The notes beneath the pieces are model-generated. The model was not told where the DNA came from and did no database searches. It saw only the letters and a program-made list of their open reading frames with translations. From contig NC_091276.1 of NCBI RefSeq assembly GCF_042100115.1, forward strand, positions 1,364,001 through 1,428,000: 64,000 bases of DNA, written 5' to 3'. The position numbers were made by a program, and so were the translations under genes. This document shows, in pieces, positions 55,704 through 64,000 of this stretch (positions are counted from its first letter, which is position 1; every line of letters begins with the position of its first letter). This DNA comes from Alternaria dauci. Taxonomy: Eukaryota > Ascomycota > Dothideomycetes > Pleosporales > Pleosporaceae.

Positions 55704-58700
55704 TTACTGGACATCAAGAATCTGCTTCAACTGTACAATCAACTTCCACTCTTCCTGGCTAACGTCGCTCCTGAAGAATTCCTTGAGTGTGTCAATGCTC
55801 TTTCGGCTAATAGCAGAGTACAGAATATCGTCTTCTTCCAAGTGGCGACCGTACATGGGCTGGTTGTTGCCCTCGATCTTGACGGCGACGGAGGGCTGAC
55901 CCCTCTTGCATATTTGCATAGGTTTGTGGTCACGTTCGATAGACGTGCTGTTGGACGAATTAGTAAAAGGACATGGTAGTAGAGGGAAAGCAAACTTACA
56001 CTCTTCCTAGATGAACGATTTCCTTAGCACCTGTGGTGGCGTTCTTCTTGACTGCGCAAATGGGCGTTGTCATTCTCAAAGCACCTTCAGTAACATCCAC
56101 ACCAATGATGATAGGATCCTTCTTGTTGAAAACCGCAACCGGCTTGAGTACGCAAGGGAACACGGCCAACATCTTTGACTCTTCCTTTCGTTGCTCCTCC
56201 AGTTGCTTCATGTGCGCTGTGAACTTGTCGAACAAGTGGTAGATGATGTCAGCTTCGAAAATCTTAACACCGACCTCCTCTGCATACGCCTTGGCTTCCT
56301 TGTCGACCTTGACGTCGAAGCACAACATGACAGCGTATTCTCTGGCCTTTTCTAACATGATACCGGCTCGAAGGACGTCCTTTCTGAAAACCGGACCGAT
56401 GGAAATAGTAGACACAGGAATCTTCGAGACACGCAGGAACTCGAGGAGCGCTTCAAGCGAACCCAGAGTGGATGCTTGGACAGAGACACCACGACCGGTC
56501 TTGGAGACTTTGCTGAGCAAGTGTGCTAGATCACCCATGACCTCGTCCATGAGATCCTCCTCATCGTCATCAGGACCGACGACAAGTAAACGCGAACCGG
56601 CGATGGCTTGGTCAAGTCCATCAGCAGCGATCTTGATACCCATGGCAGCCTTGACCTCCTTGTTGTGCACGTATTGTGATTTGACCCGTAGCTCTTTCAT
56701 CTCAGCCGGCGTCAATAGCGCTCGAATGTTGGTTACTATAGGTTCTGGATTACCACATAATACTATGCGGTCGCCTTCGTGAAGAACACCGTTGGACAAG
56801 ATAACATCTATAGTGGTACCAAGACCTTCGATGACCTTGACTTCAAGCACAGTACACTCAACCTCAGAAAGGTACATGAGGTTGTTTGTAAGGCGCTCTT
56901 GCGTAAGCTTGACGATGAGTTTGATCATATCAGGGATACCCTCTCCAGTATGCGCTGATGTTGGGCATACGGAGACGTACTTGGACATGTTCTTGTTCCT
57001 GTTGAAGATTTCCGAGTTAAAACCTTGCTCCTGCAGCTGAGTGCGAACAAAGGTCCATCGCTCTTCAAACTCAGACTGAACGGAGGGCTTTTGAAGGCTC
57101 AAACTGTCTTCGAAGCCGTTGTTATCAATCTTCTTCCAGCCGAACAGACGGTCAATCTTGTTGAGAGCGACGATGAAAGGTGTCCGCCTGTCTCTAAGAA
57201 GCTTCATGGACTCGATGGTTTGAGGTTCAAGACCGTGCATGATATCGATAACGAGGATAGCAATATTACAGAGCGAAGAACCACGAGAGCGGAGGTTGGT
57301 AAAAGACTCGTGACCGGGTGTGTCGATGACTAGGAGACCAGGGACATTGAAAACAAAGTCGTTGTCTTTATTAACGACTGCAACCTTCTTCTGAAGTGCC
57401 TCAACGGGGAAGTAGGTAGCACCAATCTGCTGTGTGATACCTCCAGCTTCGCCTTCTTGTACGTTGGTCTGGCGAATCTTGTCGAGAAGCTTTGTTTTAC
57501 CAGTATCGACATGGCCGAGAATACAGCAAATGGGAGATCGCAAGTTGTCTTTTGACCGCGCAGCAAGAGCCTCCTCATGAGCCTGCTTTCGTCGGTCGGC
57601 GGCGGCAGCTTTACGGGCGGCTTCGGCTCGCTGCGCGGCGGTTCCTTCTTCGTCTTCCGACGAGTCGTCTTCGCTGTCGTCTTCAGAATCAGAATCAGAG
57701 CTGGCGTCCTTGGACTTGTCGGCCTTGTCTGCAGCAGCTTTCTCGGCCGCCATCTTCTCTTCCTTGGCCTTCTTCTCATTTGCCTTGCGCTCTTCTTCCT
57801 CATCGGTGTCGACGTCCCAACTGTCTTTGACACCCTCCAATTCGTCGGCTTGAGCCTCCCAGTCGTCGGCAGAGTCACCGTCCTCCCCCTTCTTCGCTTC
57901 GGCGTCGAGGCGGGCTTTCTCTGCAGCTGAGGCTGCAGCGGCGGCTTGCTCTTCGGCCAGCTTGAGTTCTTCCATTTTCTTAGCCGCCTCCTCGGCCTCT
58001 CGAGCCTCCTTCTCTTGTTGACTCTCAGCCTGCTTCTTCTTCTTTTTCTTGCGATCATCGTAGACTGGCTTCTTCTTCTTTTCGGCTTCGTCGGCAAGCC
58101 CAGCGACCTTGGTGCTACCTGACTCTAGGAGCTGCTGTAGGCGAAGTTCGTTCTTTGCCTTTGCCTCCTTTTGGGCCTTGGTCATATACTTGCCCTCCTT
58201 CTTCAGCTGCTCAATCTTTTCTTTCTCCCTCTGCTTCTTGAGTGCCTTGGCTTCCTCCTTGCGCTTCTGTTCTTCAGCCTCTTGTCGCTCCAGCTCCTCT
58301 AGCCGGGCTTTCTCTTCGGCTTCAGCACGCGCCATCTCTTCTTCTCTCTTTTTGCGCTCTTCCTGTTGCTTCTGGAGAGCAGCTAGCGCAGGATTGAGCT
58401 TCTTCTTCTTGCCCCCAGCAGCAGGCGCGGCATCTGAGGTAGTTGTCGGGGCTGAGGGTGCGGCCGCGGCAGCTGTCTTGGTCTCAGTAGGCGTCGCAGG
58501 TTCGGCTTTGGCAGGGCCAGAGGCCTTCTTCTTCGCAGCCTAATACTGGTCAGTACACACTCATGCGACGGGTAACATAGTCGGTAGACTCGTACCAGTT
58601 CCTTCTTTCGCTGCTTCTCCTTTTCCTTCTTTTCCTTCTCCTTCTCTGCCTTGGTCTTTACGCGCGGGGCATCGGTGGCCTTCTCCTCGACAGGCTCCTC

Positions 58701-59057
58701 TGGCTGAGCAGCAGCACCACCTTTGCCCTTCTTCTTGCCGTAGTTTCCGGCAAATACATCATCATCGTCGTCGTCAAAGGTCCCCTCCTGTGGTGCCTTG
58801 TTTTCGAAGTCGCCGTTTGCGCCATCAACAGGTGGGTCCTCGCCTTCGACTTCTAGATTTGCGCCCTTCTTGTTCTTCTTCTTGCCGCGCTTTGCAAGAG
58901 CAGCCATCAGACCACCGCCTGCAGCATCGTCGTCGGCGGCAGCATCCTCAGGCTGGGGCTCTGCTGCAGCGCTGTCTTGAGGCGCGACAGACTCGCCAAG
59001 CTCGGCTTCCCAGTCGTCGTTCTGCGCCTTCTTGTTGCCCTTCTTTTTTGGCGGCAT
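55704..59057 (-). CDS. FUN12: Translation initiation factor eIF5B
   Basis: eIF5B is the GTPase that joins the 60S subunit to the initiation complex. Exons are 59057-58596, 58539-56000 and 55947-55704, giving 1081 aa; the introns are 56 and 52 nt. The N-terminal half is Lys/Glu-rich and disordered ([20 protein letters not shown]). From about residue 490 the G domain has G1 GHVDTGKT, G2 [13 protein letters not shown]3 DTPGHESF and G4 NKID. Domain II and IV barrels follow, and the last exon carries [18 protein letters not shown] and SIDTLKEFF, typical of domain IV. All catalytic motifs are intact. Confidence 0.96.
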
Positions 59058-59846
59058 TTTGCTTGTAGCGTATTGCTACGGATGCGGTATGCGGACTCGT
59101 ATATACAGATGTCGCTAGAGGCGTGTTGTGATGAGGCGTGGCTGTGTCGACAGTTTGCACCCGATGGATCGTACTTTGAGAAATCGCAAGTGGTTCAGCA
59201 GGCGGCCGCGCGCTTCACAGTGGAAGTGGCAGGAGGGGAAAACTGGAGCCGAACAAGACAGGTCCCGAATCAACCAGTAAAGGCCTGGACCGTGAAAGAG
59301 TGACAGAGAAACGCGAACGCACACTGGCTTCTGCGAAATTCCGTTGCAGTTTACCGATTGTTCTGTGTGGCGGCGGGCGGCGAACGGCTAGCTATGGAGG
59401 GGTAAGAGGCGCTTGGACCACTCATGGCGCCCATGGCTTGCACGTCTTTGCCTCTCATTCGCAACACCTTTCCACTAACGAGGACCCTAACCGGCAGAGC
59501 AAAACATGGTAGATATACATAGATGTCACAATGCAATTCTTCATAGCTATTCTCGCACCCTACGTTCCAGATCTACACCCAGATTTTCCCTTCCATGCGA
59601 AGCACACTACAAGATAACAAATACAAAGTGTGCTACTCCAACAAATTCCAGTACATCCAACGCCGTGCCAGAACCTCAAACTCCGACCCAATGAGAGAAT
59701 GCAGCGACGATATTATAATGGTAACGATGAAAGCCATGTGCAGAAGCATAACCGTGTGCGTGACTGATGATGAAACGACGTCTTTATGGCAACGCGTAGA
59801 ATCGTGAAGCATCAACGAAGCGGAAGCTAACTGCAGCCCTTGAGGC
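59058..59846. other. Intergenic region upstream of eIF5B
   Basis: This 0.79 kb region lies between the eIF5B start and the 3' end of the chitin synthase, both on the minus strand. It should hold the eIF5B promoter and the chitin synthase 3' UTR. No gene is seen. Confidence 0.5.
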
Positions 59847-62800
59847 TTAGTATAGCTGGCCGCTGATGAGTAAGGACTCGACAGCAGAGCCAATAAACTG
59901 CTTCTTGAGCGTAAGATCGCATCCAAATCTGCCGTAATGTTAGTATTGATCGTGTTATTATATATGGCTGAACATACCTCTGCTCTAGTTCGCCCTTGAT
60001 CTGCTTCTTGGTCACGTTCATCAGATCAGACTTGGACAAGATGTCCTTGATCTCAATCAAAATGGCATCGTCACTTGGCAGGTTCGCCATCTCCATGCTA
60101 TCCATGCCATAACCGCTCTGGGCGAGACTCATCCGCGAGTGATTGTCGTAGCGCGGGAGGTTGAGATGAGACATGGAGCGGGATGGTGGCATGCCTCCAT
60201 ACTCTGAGCCAGCGACGGATGCGCTTCCAAACGGCTTCCTGGTAGCATAGGTGTAACCTGAAACCTCCGAGCGGTCGTCACGGATGGTGTGCTGCTCCCA
60301 CATCTCTGCTTGGTACTCCTCCCACCTCTTCTTAGGGATGCTGGCAGGGTCAAACTTGCCTTCGTCAGTGACAACAATCTTCTGGCCCTTCTCACCAACA
60401 ACGACACGAGTGTTACCCCAGGAGAAGTCGTCCATGTACCAGAAAGAGTACAGAGGTAGACCAAAGGCGAAGACAGGCGTTGCAAAGATGTAGATAATCA
60501 TCCAGCCAATCATCTCCCATTTGCGTCGGATAATGAAGATGATGGCCTGTAGACCATAAATGGCACCAAGAAGAATGAACGCCGTGACAGGGACGATGTC
60601 AGGCGACCAGACCAACGTGTAGATGAGATAACCAATGTAGACGACAATGACAGGCTGTACAACCGTCGAAAGTAGATCCATGAAGACGATGAAGCGCATG
60701 CTGAAACAACAGAAACCACAAAGCTGGGTAAGCGGAATGAGTTCAATCAGGTTGTGAACAGTAGAGTTGATCCAGCGACGACGTTGGGACATGAAGACGG
60801 ACCAGCTGTCAGGCGCCACGGTCCAAGCATGTGCTCGCATCGTGTACTTGGTCTTGTACTTGGGATGGAATTTGAGGAGGAGCGTAGTCAAGAAACGATC
60901 CTCTCCCAAGTGCAACAGGTTCTTCGTATGCAGAGTGTCAACCCGAATCTCCTGGTAGGCTTCTACAACCTCCTTGCTGACGAATAGTGGCTTTCCAGAT
61001 TCGGCAGCGCGAATGCGGTACATGGTGAAACAACCAGGAAGACAAGTGACCGAGCCGAATAGACTCTCGAAAGCCTTGGTCAGGTTGTGGGAAATGAAGT
61101 ATTCGTACACTTGCATCATCGTAACGAACGAGGATTTGGCGTTGGTGAGTGCGGTTTCACCACAAATGGCAAGCAGGCGAGTGTCGTGAAGGAAGGCTGC
61201 AACAAAGCGAGTGGCAGCATCAGGTGCGACCTCAGTATCAGCATCAATTTGCAGGAGGAACTCATAGAAGGTGGGGTTGACTCCAATGATGTTCCGGATC
61301 TGATGATGCATCTCGAGCTCAAGCGGAGTCATGGGGAGATTGTAGTGCACACGGTTCAAGAATCGCATGAGAATGATCTGCGAGTCACGTTTTCCGCGGT
61401 TACCAGGCTTGGAGACTTCCGAAGGCTTGCCGATCTTGACCACGACCAGGAAAGGCACGATGTGACCATGTACTTCGTATAGACCAGAGTAGCATTTGCC
61501 CATGTTGTGTTGACGTTGGCCTTCGCCCAAACTTTCAAAGCTGAGTGGCTCGGGATCGGTAGCCTCAGGGACACCCAGAATGTCGAGAACAATACGAGGA
61601 GTGGGCTTGTCGTTGCCTTGACCAATAATCATACCATCGCAGACGATAACGAGTAGTTTACGCTTGTCGTCATACTTCATCCTAGCGGCAGAATCGATGG
61701 CGCGACGAAGGGAGTCTTCGTCTTCAGTATAGGCGGGAACGGTGCAGATGATGAACTTGTCGATGTTTTCTGGATCCGTCTTTCGGCTGAACTGAAGAGC
61801 CGCAAGAAACTTGAAACCGATGACACTGACTAGCATAATGGAAATCGCAAGAAGGAAGTACTTTGCGAACAAGCACTTGGCCGAACTTCTGGTGTCCACA
61901 TCGCCGACATAGAAGAGGTTGTTCATGCAGGTCTCCATGTTGGCTTTTGTTGTAGCGTCCAAGTTGAGGTTCTGCCAGTACTTGGTAATGTCTTTACCAG
62001 CCTGAACTCGGAAGATGTCCACGACATCTTGGTGCATGAAGTTGGCATCAATGTTTCCTGTATCGGTGGGTTCCTCGCCAATCTTGAACTTGAGTTCGCG
62101 ACCACCTGGAGCATAATCCGTGAAATCATATACGCGGCCATTCATGTAGGCGATCAAGTTACCCTTGTTGCCAAGCGTCTTTAAGTACTCAGGGCTGTAT
62201 CCAACTCGGCCTTTCATGTAGTTGGCCTTGAGGAACATTTGCTGCTCGAACCACCAGTCGGGACGAGAGTCGTTGGTGAAAGTCCGGAAGTCGTGATATT
62301 GCGCATTGAGATCAGTGGCACTGATGAGGTTGTTCACGGAGGAGTCGGTGTAATTGGAGTTCTTGTAGTTAAGTTGAACGGCGTCGTTGATACCCTGTCC
62401 ATCCTTGCCTAAGCACAGAGCAGAGACCTGTACGGGGAATAGATTGGTCGCATCCTTTCCTGCGTACTTCTCCAGATTCTTCTGTGGAACGATGCTGGGG
62501 TAATGGTGTGGGATGAACTCTCCCAGGTCGTAGACGATACCCCGGATGGCAACGTAAGCTTCGTTTCCGTCCTTGCCGTCGTAGGAAGTCAATTCAGCAG
62601 AAGAGTACACGTGTTGTTTCGGGCAGATGACGGCGGGGAACCCAATCATGAGGAAAATGACGAACGCGCAGCTCCACCAAATGATCATGTTGATGGCTAA
62701 CTTCTCTCGCCATGCCATTCGCACGTCTTTGCGCTTGATTCGTCCAATGTAGCGAATAGCAAAATCGGGGATGAGCCATGTCATGACGTAGACAATGAAG

Positions 62801-64000
62801 ACCCATCTCTTTCGACTGCTGGAAGTGGGGATAGTTTCGACTTCTTGGAGTTTTGCATCAGCTGCTTTCTCGTCGTCGATAGCTTTGGGCTGTTCCAAGC
62901 CATGGAACATGTCACCATTGGTGACGCCAGACGGCGCTTCTGAGCGAGCGTCAATGTCTCTCTGACCAAAGTAGTTGCCGCTCTTGTCGTCGTAGTATGC
63001 ACCAGGCGAGGGCGAAAGAAGGCCAGTTCGGACGTCACCAAACGATCGACCGGCATCGGGAGTAAGCAGATTGTCGTTGGAATCAGCAGGCCCACGGGCG
63101 TAAGGAGCGAGATTCGATACGTTGGCGATCTCGAGCCAGCACTTCTCACTTAAGAAGACACCAGTGGCGCCAACACGGACTTCATTCTCTCGCCACGGTT
63201 TCTGATCGAGGACCATCTCAGCCTTTTCTTTGTCGCTACCAACAATGGCAAGATCAGTCTGAGCAAGACCGAGAAACTCCGCAAAAGGCATGAAAATGCT
63301 GTAATCAGCAACCCGGAGACGTTGACTGATCTCTGCAATACCGAGGGCCTGAACTTGTTGACGAACGCACTTGCTGTCGAACTGGTTGGCGATCCTTCGA
63401 TCATTGGGTTTCAAGCAGAAGACAAAGTAAGCGTTGGCTTTCCGCAACGTCGACTCAATGGTCCTCAGGGAACTGATGAATTGGCCCGCGGCACCAGTCT
63501 GCTTCTGAGACTCTCCAGGTTTTTTGGTGCCAGAAATGTTGCTTTCGGCATCACTGATGGCCTCTTCGTCGAATACATTTAGTTGACGTCCAAATCGACC
63601 GGTCTTGTCAGCCTTCCGCTTGGCCAGACTAGGCTGGCGCGTGGGTTTGGAGCTGACGGTGGCTTGTACAATAGCTGACTTCTCCTTGGGATGTGACATC
63701 TTCTGGAGAGCCTCTTGTCCAAAGAGTTGTTGAACGAACGGAGCCTGGGCAGACTTGAGCAGATGCATCATGTCACCAGAAATAAGCTCTGCGTTCTCTT
63801 CCAATAAGCCCTCGACGCTGTAGTCGATGTCACCTGTGAAATGGCGAATGGTGAAGGTTGGCGAAGTGTTGGGCGTAGGGAAGTTGCTACCGGGTTGCAC
63901 GACGGTAAGACTACCAGGAACGATGGCTTGGTGCTTGCCGTCAAAACGCTTGCGAATAGCCTCAAGGAATTGCATGTCAGTCTTGCCACGGCGCATCTGA
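59847..64000 (-). CDS. Chitin synthase with myosin motor-like domain (class V type), 5' end outside window
   Basis: Membrane-bound chitin synthases polymerise UDP-GlcNAc into wall chitin. The visible part is 63999-59979 plus 59928-59847 (50-nt intron with ACTAAC branch), about 1366 aa. In order it shows the end of the myosin motor-like domain ([36 protein letters not shown]) and two membrane helices. A cytochrome b5-like domain ([15 protein letters not shown]) follows. The glycosyltransferase core has QIDADTE (the family's D-x-D-like acidic motif) and the product-site [15 protein letters not shown] cluster of helices and a C-terminal DEK_C domain ending [10 protein letters not shown] come last. 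The frame is open to the right edge, so the real start lies beyond it. The extent of the motor fragment and its wording favour class V over class VII. Confidence 0.93.

Overview
The window is nuclear DNA of a filamentous ascomycete (Pezizomycotina; a Dothideomycete such as a Pleosporales species is likely, but that is inference). The evidence is the set of short GT-AG introns (mostly 45-60 nt) with CTAAC/CTGAC-like branch sites, and the gene content: an AreB-type GATA factor, a myosin-motor chitin synthase, a nuclear ATP9, a fungal rhodopsin-domain membrane protein and a Cya5-type PPR protein. I resolved about 22 protein genes, two tRNAs, one small inverted-repeat element and several doubtful ORFs. 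Exon coordinates were worked out by hand from splice signals and reading-frame phase.

Layout: 0-5 kb holds the 3' end of a short-chain dehydrogenase, an initiator tRNA-Met and the RFC-like clamp loader CTF18. 5.3-10 kb holds a sugar transporter and a GH31 alpha-xylosidase in tandem on the minus strand, probably a small module for taking up and cleaving xylosylated sugars. 11-20 kb has loosely spaced accessory genes: an EthD-domain protein, a cytochrome P450, a rhodopsin-domain protein with a broken frame, and a ferric reductase. 20-29.3 kb is gene-poor, with a MITE-like repeat and three secreted-protein genes: a hexapeptide-repeat protein of about 55 hexads, a six-module Cys-rich protein, and a small Cys-rich protein that shares a Cys8 tail and intron positions with it. 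29.5-47.5 kb is housekeeping: TBC GAP, Mms1-like beta-propeller protein, PPR protein, SRP68, AreB-like GATA repressor and ATP9. 49 kb carries a small secreted repeat precursor with dibasic (Kex2-like) cleavage sites, followed by an intron-containing tRNA-Leu and a DHA1 transporter. 53.9-64 kb holds a DUF7730-like protein, eIF5B and the 3' two thirds of a class V-type chitin synthase that runs off the right edge.

The most interesting items are the hexapeptide-repeat secreted protein (predicted left-handed beta-helix), the Kex2-type repeated peptide precursor, the Cys8 module shared by two neighbouring secreted-protein genes, and the AreB locus, where a coding-like upstream exon has no in-frame ATG. 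Three loci (rhodopsin-domain gene, Mms1-like gene, AreB upstream exon) show frame junctions that ordinary introns do not clearly explain. These may be assembly indels or real lesions.
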